Shown here: positions 32,779 through 41,801 of the stretch, in pieces
Numbering within the stretch: the first letter of the stretch is position 1
How the letters are laid out: the number at the start of each line of letters is the position of its first letter
DNA from: DASYAE01 sp036501535
GTDB lineage: Bacteria; Actinomycetota; Actinomycetes; Streptomycetales; Catenulisporaceae
Assembly (NCBI GenBank): GCA_036501535.1
Contig: DASYAE010000259.1
Coordinates: 1 to 54,087, forward strand
Direction of reading: 5' to 3'
DNA: 54,087 nucleotides
Notes under the pieces: generated by a model
Database searches by the model: none
Told to the model about the DNA's origin: nothing
The model's input: only the letters and a program-made list of their open reading frames with translations
Program-made: the position numbers and the translations under genes

Positions 32779-34736
32779 GCCCGCACCTGCACCTGATGGT
32801 CGTAGGAGAACGGCAGCTGGTCGGCGCCGATCTCGATCCGCTGGGCCGCCTCGCCGCGCACCGCCGCGACCGGGTCGGCCGGGTAGAGCCGGGCGTCCTC
32901 GATGTAGTCGAGGCCTTGCACGTCGGCGAGCGCGGCGTGCACGTCGCCGAGCGAGACCGGCCGCCCGAACGGCCACCCGGCCCGGTCCGGGCCGCCGTAC
33001 CAGGGATGCAGCCAGCGGTAGAGCGCTGCGACCGACTCCTCGCGCACCTGGTCGGGGCTCGCGCTGCGGCGGGCGCGCAGCCGCGCCGCGATGGTCACAC
33101 CCTGATAGTGCGGCGGCGCCACGAGGATGCGGGCGCCGAGCACCCGCCGCGCCTCGAGTGCCTCGGCGATCCGGCGCAACAGGTTCTCGTCCGGCTTCAG
33201 CGCGTCGAACGGGAACCGGCCGGTGCCGTAGCCCGCGATGTCCGGCACGACCAGCACCCGCACCGGATCGCCGGGATCGGCCGGCGGCACGCACCGGATC
33301 AGCGCCGCGCCGTCGGCCGCCTCGGCCGCGATCACCTCGCAGTCCTCTGCGGTCACCGCTCGGTCGCGCACGCGCAGCGCCAGCGGCGCCCTGACCTTGG
33401 CCTGCTCGACACTCTCGCCGTCCTTGCCGCCGACGGCCGGCCGCCGGTTGGAGACCGACTTGATGTAAGGGATCGGCGTCGAGAGCACGACGAGCGTGCC
33501 GGCCGGCACGTTGCCTGTGGACCCGCCGCCGGCCCAGTACTCGCGCATGCGCACCATCGCGCCCTCGGCCGGCACCTTGCCGTAGTTGCGCACCGTGCCG
33601 TCGGCCAGCCGGACCACCGGCCCGAGCTCGACCGCCCCGGCCGCGCGGTCCACGGTGAAGTGCGGGTCGTCCCGGCCGCTGGAGGCGAAGTCCGGCACGC
33701 AGGTCCACTCCTCCCAGCCCGCGCCGTCCGAGACCTCGAGCACCAGCGGCTGCGCGGTCCGCAGCAGCGGGCGGCGGCGCAGCGCGAACCGCTGCCCGGC
33801 CACGCCCTCGGCCTGCCCGAGCGCGTCGGCGGTGATCAGGTCGGCGTGCACGGCGTCGGTCCGGCCGCCCACGCTCTCGGCCGACAGCCGCGAGACGGTC
33901 GGGCTGCGGCTGTACGCCGGGGTGCCGTCCTCGGGCTCTGTCACGACGGCCCGGATCCAGCCGGCCCGCAGGCCGTTGAGAAGGATCGCGGTGTGGTTGT
34001 GCGGGAGGCAGACCACGATGTCGCCGGGCCGGTTCAGACCGCCGGTGGTGTCCTGCTCCACGTCGCAGGTCGCCCAGCCGTCGGGGGTGCGCGCCTCCCA
34101 CCGCAGCGGCGGGTGGTCCGGGTCGACGCCGATGCCCTCGATCGCGCTGTCGGTGCGTAGCAGGATCAGGCAGGACGGCGCGGGCTGGGAGAGGCCGACG
34201 TACAGCGCGTCGCCCGGCTTCGGCACCGGCGAGAAGCAGGGCGCTGCCTCACCGGCCGCCAGCGCGGGCGCGAGGTCGCGCAGCTCGCTGTGTCCGTCGT
34301 CGATCGCGGGGGCCGCGTGCAACTCGGCGCGGCTGACCGGGACCACGTCCAGGTCGGCCAGCGTGGTGAAGCTCACCGGCTCCGTCCCGGGCACGCGCCG
34401 GGTCGCCACCCGCGTCCCCGCGGGGACGCGCACCGGCTCCGGCCGCGGCGCGGAGAGCCGGAACGTCAGCTCGGCGCGGGCCGCGCTCGGCGGCATCAGG
34501 GTGATGCCGAGCAGGTCGAGCAGCTTGCGGTAGTGCCTCTCGGGCACCTGATTGAGCCGGTAGGACAGCTGGTCGGCGATGGTGGCGACGGCCTCGATCA
34601 GGGTGATGCCGGGATCGTGCACGTTGTGGTCGGTCCAGGCCGGGATCCTGCGCTGCACCAAGCGCTTGGCGTCGTCCACGAAGTCCTGGAACCGGCGGTC
34701 GTCCAGGTTCGGCGCGGGCAGCGGCACGGCGGTCAC
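32775..34736 (-). CDS. Baseplate assembly protein J-like (gpJ/Afp12) of the eCIS
   Basis: The 653-aa protein begins with the typical DDRRFQDFVDDAKRLVQRRIPAWTDHNVHDPGITLIEAVA motif of eCIS baseplate J proteins, followed by LSYRLNQVPERHYRKLLDLLG. The middle and C-terminal regions match the J-like fold (AVTAEDCEVIAAEA; VLVVPDIAGYG). It should form the wedge around the spike with gpI and gp25. Its GTG start overlaps the gp25 stop as GTGA. The length is usual for the family. Confidence 0.92.
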   Translation of the reverse strand: MTAVPLPAPNLDDRRFQDFVDDAKRLVQRRIPAWTDHNVHDPGITLIEAVATIADQLSYRLNQVPERHYRKLLDLLGITLMPPSAARAELTFRLSAPRPEPVRVPAGTRVATRRVPGTEPVSFTTLADLDVVPVSRAELHAAPAIDDGHSELRDLAPALAAGEAAPCFSPVPKPGDALYVGLSQPAPSCLILLRTDSAIEGIGVDPDHPPLRWEARTPDGWATCDVEQDTTGGLNRPGDIVVCLPHNHTAILLNGLRAGWIRAVVTEPEDGTPAYSRSPTVSRLSAESVGGRTDAVHADLITADALGQAEGVAGQRFALRRRPLLRTAQPLVLEVSDGAGWEEWTCVPDFASSGRDDPHFTVDRAAGAVELGPVVRLADGTVRNYGKVPAEGAMVRMREYWAGGGSTGNVPAGTLVVLSTPIPYIKSVSNRRPAVGGKDGESVEQAKVRAPLALRVRDRAVTAEDCEVIAAEAADGAALIRCVPPADPGDPVRVLVVPDIAGYGTGRFPFDALKPDENLLRRIAEALEARRVLGARILVAPPHYQGVTIAARLRARRSASPDQVREESVAALYRWLHPWYGGPDRAGWPFGRPVSLGDVHAALADVQGLDYIEDARLYPADPVAAVRGEAAQRIEIGADQLPFSYDHQVQVRA

Positions 34737-35146
34737 TCCTCCGGGATCGAGTAGAACGGGAAGACGAGGTTGCGCCGGTCGTTGGTGGCGCGCAGCCGGT
34801 AGGACACGGCGATGCGCAGCACGTGCGCGGCGGTCGGGTCCGGCTTCGCGACGACCGACTCGACCTCGATGCGCGGCTCCCAGCGGGTGAGCGACGCGGT
34901 CACCTCGGCCGCCACCCGGCCGGCCAGGCGGGCGTCCATGGTGTCGAAGACGAGGTCGTGGATGGCGCAGCCGAACTCGGGGCGCATCGGCCGCTCGCCC
35001 GGCGCGGTGCCGAGGATCAGCCGGACCGCCTCCTCGACGTCCTGCTCGCCGGCGCTGAGCGCGAACGCGCCGGAGCCGTCGATCCGCAGCGGGAACGCCC
35101 AGCCGCGCCCGGTGAAGTCGCCCGCGGCGGCGATCGGATCAGGCAT
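34733..35146 (-). CDS. gp25/GPW-family baseplate protein (Afp9-like)
   Basis: The 137-aa protein has the gp25 lysozyme-like core: GRGWAFPLRIDGSGAFALSAGEQDVEEAVRLILGTAPGERPMRPEFGCAIHDLVFD, including the EPR-type core motif as RPEFG. In contractile tails it links sheath and baseplate. ATG 35146 lies 5 bp after the PAAR gene. The C-terminus overlaps the gpJ start. Confidence 0.92.
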   Translation of the reverse strand: MPDPIAAAGDFTGRGWAFPLRIDGSGAFALSAGEQDVEEAVRLILGTAPGERPMRPEFGCAIHDLVFDTMDARLAGRVAAEVTASLTRWEPRIEVESVVAKPDPTAAHVLRIAVSYRLRATNDRRNLVFPFYSIPEE

Positions 35147-35151
35147 CTGGA

Positions 35152-35544
35152 TCAGCCCCCGATCAGCACGGTCGCCGCGCTGCCGGTCAGGGTGCCGTCG
35201 GGCTGGCCGCAGCAGGTCGCCGAGGCGCCGGTGCCGGCCGCGGGAGTGCCGCCGAACAGCACGCTCGAGCTGCCCTGCGTCACGATGGCCTGCTGCGTCG
35301 GCGGCGCCATGAACGGGTCCGCTGGGTGCAGGCCGACGTGTGGCGGCGTGTTGTATCCGGTCGCGCCGATCACGGCGGCGGGCTTGCCGCCGATCAGGAC
35401 CGTGTTGCACAGCCCGGTCGTCAGCGGCGCGGCGAAGGGCAGCGGCGGCGAGGGCTGCGGCGCTCCGGTCGCCGGGTTCGGAATCTGGTGCAGCGGGCAG
35501 GTCGCGGTGACCTGGTCGCCGCTGGTCGCGGCGGGTACGCCCAT
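35152..35544 (-). CDS. PAAR-domain spike-tip protein
   Basis: The 130-aa protein has repeated VLIGGKPAA, VLFGGTPAA and VLIGG units and Cys/His residues (CPLHQ, HVGLHP, CCGQP) typical of PAAR tips that bind a metal ion at the apex of the VgrG spike. ATG 35544 was chosen because homologous sequence begins there. It sits between the spike and gp25 genes, as expected. Confidence 0.9.
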   Translation of the reverse strand: MGVPAATSGDQVTATCPLHQIPNPATGAPQPSPPLPFAAPLTTGLCNTVLIGGKPAAVIGATGYNTPPHVGLHPADPFMAPPTQQAIVTQGSSSVLFGGTPAAGTGASATCCGQPDGTLTGSAATVLIGG

Positions 35545-35582
35545 CGCCTCGCTCCTCTCGTGTCTCGTGTCGGGTCGGTCAG

Positions 35583-37340
35583 TCAGTTGAGCTTGATCAC
35601 GTCGCCGGTCACGGCCACCTGGGGACCGCCGTCGATCGTCACGCCGGTCTGCGCGGAGAGCTTCAGGCCCCCGGCGGCGGAGATGCTGATGTCGCTGTTG
35701 TTGTCGCTGCTGATCTCGACCCCGGTCTGGCCGTGGATCGTCACCGTGCCCTGGCTGTCGATCGTGATCGTGGTCTGCGACGCGTCGAGGGTGAGGGTCA
35801 GCTTGCCGTCGCCGGTGGCCAGCTTCACCTGCGGCGCCGAGTCGTCGTCGCTCATCAGCAGCTGGTGCCCGGCGCGGGATACGAGCCCGCGGCGCACGAC
35901 CCGGCCGGTGCCGCCGTCGATCAGCTGGTCGGAGCCGGGCGCCTTGTCCACGCCGTTGTAGAGCCCGCCGATGACGTAGGGCGTGCGGGAGTCGGCGTGC
36001 CCGAACGCGACCAGCACCTCGTCGCCGACCTCGGGCAGCCACGCCATCCCGCGACCGTTGCCCGCGCCGGGCGTCGCGACCCGAGCCCACCAGGACTCGT
36101 AGTCGTCCGAGAGCCAGGGCAGGCTCACCTTGACCCGGAACTGGTGGTCGGGGTCGTTGACGTCGGTGACCTGCCCGATCACGACGCCGGGGATCTGCGG
36201 GCCGCTGGCCCGGTGCGAGCCCTTCGTCGCGCCCATGGACGTGAGGCCCAGCAGCGAGCGCTCCTGCCGGCCGCTGACCGTGAACGAGGTGTGATACCCG
36301 GTCCGGTCGTAGAGGTGGCGGGTCGTGGTGAGCACGTAGCTGCCGTCGTGCGGCCAGCCAACACAGCCCACTGATACGGCGGTGCCCGGTGTGAGGCTCG
36401 GGTCGCCGAGCGCCACGCCGTCGGCCTCGGCGTGGGAGCAGGCGATCTGCTCGGCCACCGCTGCGGCGAGCGCGTCCGCCTCGCTCTGGCTGGTCACCGC
36501 ATAGTCCACGACGACGTGCGGCGGCGCGGTGAAGGTGCTGGCCAGCTCCTCCGGCCCGACGCCGACGGTGGCGCTTGCGGTGGAGGCCTGCGCGAGGCCG
36601 GTCACGGCCTGCTTGGCGTTCGGATCCCAGCCGCGCACCTGCACCTGGCCGACCTGCGCCGCCGCGGTCACCCGGGGCCGGAACCGACGCAGGTTGCTGC
36701 CGAGCATCAGCTGGAGTGGCTGCGGCGGCGCGCTCATGTCCTGGCCGGACGGCGGCGCGGCGTCGCTCTGCTCGGGCTTGTGCCAGACCAGCTTGTCGCC
36801 GTCGATCGCCAGCTCGTGGCCGGTCTCGTGGGCCCGGCCGCGCAGGAACTCCCAGTCGGTCTGGTTCATCTGCGCCACGTGCTCGTAGCTCGGCCCGTCG
36901 TCGGTCACCTCGCCGAGGTCGATCCCCGCATCGCCGGCGATCCGGCGCACGATGTCGGCGTCGGTGACGTCGGCGAAGGTCCGGGTGCGCCGGCCGCGGC
37001 TGAGCCGGTAGGAGAGGTCGTATCCGCGCGCCACAGTGCGGATCCCGGACGTGTCGGCCTCCCGCTCGAGGGCGGTGATCTCGCCGAGCACGAGAGTCTT
37101 CATCACGCCGTCGCCGTCGCGGGTCGCCTTGACCGCGATCTTGCTGCCGAAGCGCAGCCCCGCGCGCTTGGCCAGATCCGGCTTCGCGTCGTGGAAGGTC
37201 AGGACGAACATGTCCGGCAGGTGGAGGTGACCCTCGACGACGACCTCGCTCAGCGAGGGCACGACGTCGGCGGGCAGCGGGGTGCCGTCCACGGTCACCT
37301 CGGGCCGGCTGGCGAAGGGGAACCCTGATGTCGCGGCCAT
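35583..37340 (-). CDS. VgrG-like spike protein (gpD-gpV fusion, Afp8-like)
   Basis: The 585-aa protein combines an N-terminal gpD-like domain (residues 1-355; DLSYRLSRGRRTRTFADVTDADIVRRIAGDAGI, LRGRAHETGHELAIDGDKLVW) with a gp5/gpV-type OB domain (about 375-450; WWARVATPGAGNGRGMAWLPEVGDEVLVAFGHAD). A C-terminal beta-helix follows, rich in alternating Thr/Ile/Val (LTLTLDASQTTITIDSQGTVTI). It should form the central trimeric spike. It lies 2 bp after the LysM gene. Confidence 0.93.
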   Translation of the reverse strand: MAATSGFPFASRPEVTVDGTPLPADVVPSLSEVVVEGHLHLPDMFVLTFHDAKPDLAKRAGLRFGSKIAVKATRDGDGVMKTLVLGEITALEREADTSGIRTVARGYDLSYRLSRGRRTRTFADVTDADIVRRIAGDAGIDLGEVTDDGPSYEHVAQMNQTDWEFLRGRAHETGHELAIDGDKLVWHKPEQSDAAPPSGQDMSAPPQPLQLMLGSNLRRFRPRVTAAAQVGQVQVRGWDPNAKQAVTGLAQASTASATVGVGPEELASTFTAPPHVVVDYAVTSQSEADALAAAVAEQIACSHAEADGVALGDPSLTPGTAVSVGCVGWPHDGSYVLTTTRHLYDRTGYHTSFTVSGRQERSLLGLTSMGATKGSHRASGPQIPGVVIGQVTDVNDPDHQFRVKVSLPWLSDDYESWWARVATPGAGNGRGMAWLPEVGDEVLVAFGHADSRTPYVIGGLYNGVDKAPGSDQLIDGGTGRVVRRGLVSRAGHQLLMSDDDSAPQVKLATGDGKLTLTLDASQTTITIDSQGTVTIHGQTGVEISSDNNSDISISAAGGLKLSAQTGVTIDGGPQVAVTGDVIKLN

Positions 37341-37342
37341 GG

Positions 37343-38035
37343 TCAGGCGGCCCTCCCTTCGGCTACGAGATCAGCAGCCTGAGTCCGCGGCGGCACCAGC
37401 AGCCGCGCGCCGATCGGCAGCCGGGTCGGGTCCTCGACCCCGTTGGCGGCGGCCAGCGCGCGCCACAGGTTCGGGTCGCCGTATTCGCGCTGCGCGACGG
37501 AGGAGAGCGTGTCCCCGTCGCCGATCTGCGCGCAGCGCCGCCCGATGATGCCGCCGGAGGTCGGGTTGGTGGCGGGCTGGTCGTCCGGCACCTTCTGCAT
37601 CTTCACGTCGATCGTGGCGCGCAGCGGCGTCCCGTCCGTGTCGAACATCAGATAGTTGACGGAGAGGTCGGTGACGTAGCCGGGGAACGTCAGGCCGGTG
37701 CCCCAGCTGAAGGTGACCGTCGGCGGCTGCGGCGTGCCGGCCGAATAAGCGTGCTCCGGTACACAGGTCCAGGCCATGATCCGCTGGACCGCCTCCTCGA
37801 CCGGCTGCTGCGCGCCGCCGAGCGAGTCGAAGCAGTCGAACAGCAGCTGCGCCTCGAGCGTCTCCGGGTCGGTGCCGGTGAACTGCGGCTTGGGCTGCTT
37901 CGGCGAGCCCTTGCCGGGCTGCGTTTTCCAGTTCGACTTCCGGCTGAGCTTGACCGTCTGCGGGTTGAACTGGCATGACAGCGTGCTGCCGTCGGACCCG
38001 GCGAGCACCGCCCGCGCGATGGACTGGCTGCTCAT
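37343..38035 (-). CDS. LysM-domain eCIS baseplate protein (Afp7-like)
   Basis: The 230-aa protein has an N-terminal domain typical of eCIS Afp7-like proteins (FNPQTVKLSRKSNWK, LEAQLLFDCFDS, PPTVTFSWG) and a C-terminal LysM (about 170-215; DTLSSVAQREYGDPNLWRALAAANGVEDPTRLPIGARLLVP). In such systems it connects tube and spike. ATG 38035 overlaps the upstream tube gene stop (ATGA). Confidence 0.92.
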   Translation of the reverse strand: MSSQSIARAVLAGSDGSTLSCQFNPQTVKLSRKSNWKTQPGKGSPKQPKPQFTGTDPETLEAQLLFDCFDSLGGAQQPVEEAVQRIMAWTCVPEHAYSAGTPQPPTVTFSWGTGLTFPGYVTDLSVNYLMFDTDGTPLRATIDVKMQKVPDDQPATNPTSGGIIGRRCAQIGDGDTLSSVAQREYGDPNLWRALAAANGVEDPTRLPIGARLLVPPRTQAADLVAEGRAA

Positions 38036-38457
38036 GACGAGAACCCCTGGTGGGAGAGCTGAAGGCTTTCGATCGCGGCGGCCTCGCCGTCCGGCCCGGC
38101 GGCCAGCTGCGGGCCGCTGTAGGTCGTCGGCCAGGCGCCCTCCAGGGTCCAGCCGGCCACGACGTCGCCGCTCGGGTTGTAGAGCCGGATCACGGCGGTG
38201 CGCCGCGCGGGCGCCTGCTGCTGCGCGGTGAACCACGCCGCGATCGCGCCGCTGTCGGAATCGACGCTGCGGGTCAGCGTCACCGTGCCGTACGAGAGGC
38301 GCCCGGGCAGGTTCACCACCGTGCCGTTGTCGCCGCCCTCCTTCCAGCTGAACGACTCGTAGGTCGCCGACAGGCCGGAGCAGCTCGAGAACGTCCCCAC
38401 CTCGACGCCGTCGATCTGCACGTCGAAGCGCAGCGCGAGTCCTACATCCTTTGGCAC
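38032..38457 (-). CDS. Tube-type protein (gp19-like, tube initiator candidate)
   Basis: The 141-aa protein has the T4 gp19-like tube fold: ALRFDVQIDGVEVGTFSSCSGLSATYE, WKEGGDNGTVVNLPGRLSYGTVTLTRSVD, TLEGAWPTTYSG. It is the second tube paralog in the locus and sits beside the LysM and spike genes, which suggests the tube-initiator position (Afp5-like) rather than the main tube. GTG 38457 is the start. Confidence 0.88.
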   Translation of the reverse strand: MPKDVGLALRFDVQIDGVEVGTFSSCSGLSATYESFSWKEGGDNGTVVNLPGRLSYGTVTLTRSVDSDSGAIAAWFTAQQQAPARRTAVIRLYNPSGDVVAGWTLEGAWPTTYSGPQLAAGPDGEAAAIESLQLSHQGFSS

Positions 38458-38494
38458 GGTCGCCTCCGCGGGCGGGTCGAATCCGGTGGGTAGT

Positions 38495-40657
38495 TCAGTG
38501 CAGGTCGGTGAGCAGTTGGGCGCGTTCGCGCCCGACGTAGAGCTCGTCGATCAGGCGGTTGCGAAGCCTGTCGTAGAGGTCTGCGGCGAGCGAGTCGAGC
38601 GAGGCCGGGTCCTGGGGCTGGGCCCCCGCCGGCGACGGGGAGGAGGCCGGCTGGGCCGGTCCCGCGTCGGCGGGCGCCGCGGGACCGCCGTCGGAGCCGG
38701 TGGCCGGGCCCGCACCCAACGACGAATCACCAGGCTGAGGTCCGGGCCCGGATCCGGTGCCGGCAGCGGCGTTGGCGGCCGAGCCGGGTCCGGGGCTGGG
38801 ACCCGCCTCCGGTCTGGGGTCGAGACCGGAGACGGGCGCCGGCGCCGGCCCGGCCGGCTGCGGGGGCCAGGAACCGGGGGACGAGGCTGCGACTGCGGAC
38901 GGCGGCTGTCCCAGGAGCCCCGTCTGCAGGCCGGGAAACCGCCCGGCCGACGGGGGTGTCGGCGCCGCCGCCTCGAAGCCGGGTGCTGCGGCGCCCGCTG
39001 TATATGGGCTCGTGGTCCCCGCGGCCGAGTCGGCGTCGGCAGCGGCGGCACTGACCGGGAGCGGTGACGGCGGCGCGATCATCGGCGTGCGCGAGACGAG
39101 CGGTGCAGTCTGCGGCATCGGGGCCGGCGCCGGGGGCTGCGGGTTCTGATTCAGGCTCGGATCCGGAACGGCCGGCTGCCGCGTTTCTCCGGTCCCGCGC
39201 TGCGAATCGGTGCCGGCGTATCCGGAGACCGGCACGATGCGCGGTGCTGCCGGGACCGCGGTCGGCGGCGCAGCAGGCTGAGTCCCGATCCCTGTGCCGA
39301 TCCCAGTGCCAGTCCCTGTGGTCGAAGCCTGCGTGACCGTCGTGCGCGCGTCGGCTGCCGGCTCGCTGCCGCCGGAAATGCTGGAAACAGCGCCAGGAGC
39401 AAGCGGCGCTGCCGGTGTCTCAGGTGTAGCCGGTGGCGCGGGTGGCGGCACGGCCTGCATCGGGATCTGGGCTGGGGCCGAATCGGATCTGGTCGGGCCC
39501 GGTGCGTCGGGGATCGGCGGACCGATCCTGGTTCTGCGGCCGCCTCCTTGGCGACCGCGCTGCACGATGCCGCCGATCTCGACGGATCCGGGGTCCGGTC
39601 CGTCCACGCGATTCGGCGGAGCGCCGATCAGTGGATGCTGAGATATCAGGGGCTGTACCGCCGGTGTGGTCGGCGCGCCCGGTGGTGTTCCGGTGGCGTC
39701 CTGCGATTGCGGTGGTGTCGGCGTCGGCACTGGCGCGGCATCGCTCGCGACAGCCGGGCGCGGGATCAGCGGAACACCGGAATTCGACGTCGGATTCTGC
39801 ACGATCGAAGCGATCTGCGGCGCCCGCGGCCAGGAGGCCGAGACCACTGAGGGAGCTGACGGTATCGCGGGAGCGGCCGAAGTGGCCGGCTGGCCACCGC
39901 TCGTCTCGCTCCGGTCCCGGCGCACCGGCCCACCTGCATCAGCCGGCTGAATCGGCGCGGTCGGCACGTCCGGTTCAGGCGCCGTGCCCGGTACAACCGG
40001 TCCGACGGGCTGAATCGGCAGTTCCGGTATGCGGATCCGGTTCCGCGGCGCGCTCCGGCCCAGCTCCGGCGGCAGTGGTGCCGCTGCTGGCGCCGAATCA
40101 ACCGAAGCCGCCGTCTCTATACCGACGCGCGGAATCGCCGTCGCAGGGACCGGCGTCGCCGGGACCTGCGAAACCGGTGCAACCGGCGCGACGGGAGCCA
40201 GCGCGACCGTCCTGGTCGGCGGCAGCGGCTCGCTCGGCCGCGCCGCCACCGGCGCCGTCACAGCAGCCGCGGCACGCGCCGGCGCAGCGATCGGCTCGGC
40301 GGCCCAGGTCAACTCAGGCCGCTGATCGATGCTCGGCTGTACGGTCCGGGCCAGGTCCGGCGCGAGTCCGCCGGGAAGGTCGGGACGCACGTCGTGCCCG
40401 AGCGGTCCCAGGATCGGCGGCTGCTGCCAGCGGCTCGGCAGGGTGCGGACGAACCGCGTGTTCCCGTCGGCCAGCGGGCCGCCGGCGACCCCGGTCGGGC
40501 CGGCCAGCTCGCGCCAGGCCCCATCAGGACGCTGCTGCTGCGGAAGCCCCGGTCCGGCTGATCCGGTCGGCCCGGTCGGCGCGTCGTCCGCTCGCCGATC
40601 CGGATCCGGACCAATGTCTGTCTGCGCCGCATCCGTGCGGCGGAACGGCCAACGCAC
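38495..40657 (-). CDS. Large Pro/Ala-rich protein of the eCIS locus
   Basis: The 720-aa protein is low-complexity over about residues 90-680 (Pro, Ala, Gly, Ser, Thr). It has short ordered ends: an N-terminal RWPFRRTD and FVRTLPSRWQQPPILGPLG region, and a C-terminal helix DSLAADLYDRLRNRLIDELYVGRERAQLLTDLH. There is no signal peptide. Extensin-like genes of this kind recur in actinobacterial eCIS loci, with unknown function. The C-terminal helix could dock to the baseplate while the rest is disordered. It fits tightly in the operon (3 bp after the DUF6760 gene). Confidence 0.8.
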   Translation of the reverse strand: MRWPFRRTDAAQTDIGPDPDRRADDAPTGPTGSAGPGLPQQQRPDGAWRELAGPTGVAGGPLADGNTRFVRTLPSRWQQPPILGPLGHDVRPDLPGGLAPDLARTVQPSIDQRPELTWAAEPIAAPARAAAAVTAPVAARPSEPLPPTRTVALAPVAPVAPVSQVPATPVPATAIPRVGIETAASVDSAPAAAPLPPELGRSAPRNRIRIPELPIQPVGPVVPGTAPEPDVPTAPIQPADAGGPVRRDRSETSGGQPATSAAPAIPSAPSVVSASWPRAPQIASIVQNPTSNSGVPLIPRPAVASDAAPVPTPTPPQSQDATGTPPGAPTTPAVQPLISQHPLIGAPPNRVDGPDPGSVEIGGIVQRGRQGGGRRTRIGPPIPDAPGPTRSDSAPAQIPMQAVPPPAPPATPETPAAPLAPGAVSSISGGSEPAADARTTVTQASTTGTGTGIGTGIGTQPAAPPTAVPAAPRIVPVSGYAGTDSQRGTGETRQPAVPDPSLNQNPQPPAPAPMPQTAPLVSRTPMIAPPSPLPVSAAAADADSAAGTTSPYTAGAAAPGFEAAAPTPPSAGRFPGLQTGLLGQPPSAVAASSPGSWPPQPAGPAPAPVSGLDPRPEAGPSPGPGSAANAAAGTGSGPGPQPGDSSLGAGPATGSDGGPAAPADAGPAQPASSPSPAGAQPQDPASLDSLAADLYDRLRNRLIDELYVGRERAQLLTDLH

Positions 40658-40660
40658 CTC

Positions 40661-40903
40661 TCACCACCCCGAATCCGCCGAAGCCATCGCGGCAGCGAGC
40701 GCCGCCGCGTCGACCATCCCGCCCGAACCGCCCAACCCGCCGCCGCCCGCCGCCGTCGCCCGCGCCTCGTGGATCCGCCCGATCTCGGCCACGAACGCCT
40801 GCCGCAGCGGGTGTTCGAGGTCGAGGATCTCGTCGAACGGCCAGTGGAAGTGGTAGGCCACGTACGACACCTCGGCGAGCAGCGGTTCGGTGCCGTACGT
40901 CAC
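40661..40903 (-). CDS. DUF6760-type small eCIS protein
   Basis: The 80-aa protein begins with EVSYVAYHFHWPFDEILDLEHPLRQAFVAEIGRI, the pattern of DUF6760 proteins, which occur next to tube genes in eCIS loci. The C-terminal half is Ala/Gly-rich. The GTG at 40903 overlaps the preceding stop by 4 bp. The role is not established; a tail-assembly chaperone role is possible. Confidence 0.85.
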   Translation of the reverse strand: MTYGTEPLLAEVSYVAYHFHWPFDEILDLEHPLRQAFVAEIGRIHEARATAAGGGGLGGSGGMVDAAALAAAMASADSGW

Positions 40904-41319
40904 GATCCCCCCAGGCCGCTCCGGGGCGGCGAGGCCACGTCGACCGCGAACTCGCCGCCGCAGTCCGGGCAGGTCACCCCGGCCCGGGTGTGCCCCTCGG
41001 CGTTGATCCGCCGGTAGAGGTCCTGCAGGAACGCCAGGTCCGCGGCGAACATGCCCTCGACCACGCCGGGATCGACGCTGGAGAGCGTGCCGAGCGCGGT
41101 GATGACCCGGCTGAGCAGGATCACCGTCAGGTACGCCTCGTTCTCGCGCACCCGCGGATCGCGCAGCGGCATGATCTCGTCCCGCGCGGTCGCCAGGCGC
41201 ATCCGGCCCTCTTGGTGCACCGTGCCGTCGTCGCCGACGTACCCGACCGGGAGACAGAACGCGAACTCGGTCTGCACGCGCTGCGCGGACCCGCCCGCCG
41301 CCTGCGCCGTCGCGGGCAT
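40900..41319 (-). CDS. gp41-like tail assembly protein of the eCIS
   Basis: The 139-aa protein has the conserved eCIS pattern FCLPVGYVGDDGTVHQEGRMRLATARDEIMPLRDPRVRENEAYLTVILLSRVITALG, similar to Mu gp41-type assembly proteins. A C-terminal CPDCGGEF pair may bind zinc. ATG 41319 (overlap TGATG) is preferred to the GTG one codon earlier. It lies between the main tube gene and DUF6760. Confidence 0.85.
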   Translation of the reverse strand: MPATAQAAGGSAQRVQTEFAFCLPVGYVGDDGTVHQEGRMRLATARDEIMPLRDPRVRENEAYLTVILLSRVITALGTLSSVDPGVVEGMFAADLAFLQDLYRRINAEGHTRAGVTCPDCGGEFAVDVASPPRSGLGGS

Positions 41320-41756
41320 CACTTCACCTCGAGCCGCTCGACGCAGATCACCACGGACTCCAGCAGCACCGTGTCGGCGCCGGCGGTGAGCTTGCCGATC
41401 TCCACCCGGGACGGCCAGCCGCTGAAGAAGTTGAACCGGGTGACCTCGCCGTGCGCGTAGTCGAACAGGATGATCGAGCCGTCCTTGCGGGCCTGGTCGA
41501 TCTGGCCCTCCTGCACGGTCTTGATCCAGGTCCAGAACGCCGGGTCGGCGACCTTGCCGCGGGAGAGGTGGATGTCGTCGTACTTCACCGAGCCGGGCAT
41601 CTTCTGCAGCACCGGCTGCCCGCCGACCTGGTTCGAGCGGTTCTCGATCACCGAGACCGAGACGCCCAGGCCGGCGCACTCCTTGAACTGGGCTATCGTC
41701 ACTCCGGTGATCTCCACCCCGAAGCTGTAGCTGGCCAGCGGATCCAACATGGGCAC
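41319..41756 (-). CDS. Main inner tube protein (gp19/Hcp-like)
   Basis: The 145-aa protein matches eCIS tube proteins: SYSFGVEITGVTIAQFKECAGLGVSVSVIENRSNQ, QPVLQKMPGSVKYDDIHLSRG, FWTWIKTVQEG. It directly follows the sheath gene, the usual place for the main tube subunit. GTG 41756 has GGAG upstream; ATG 41750 is an alternative. Confidence 0.92.
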   Translation of the reverse strand: MPMLDPLASYSFGVEITGVTIAQFKECAGLGVSVSVIENRSNQVGGQPVLQKMPGSVKYDDIHLSRGKVADPAFWTWIKTVQEGQIDQARKDGSIILFDYAHGEVTRFNFFSGWPSRVEIGKLTAGADTVLLESVVICVERLEVK

Positions 41757-41801
41757 GGGACTGTGCTCCGTCCTCTACTGAAGGGTTTTGTTACAGGGGT
41801 T

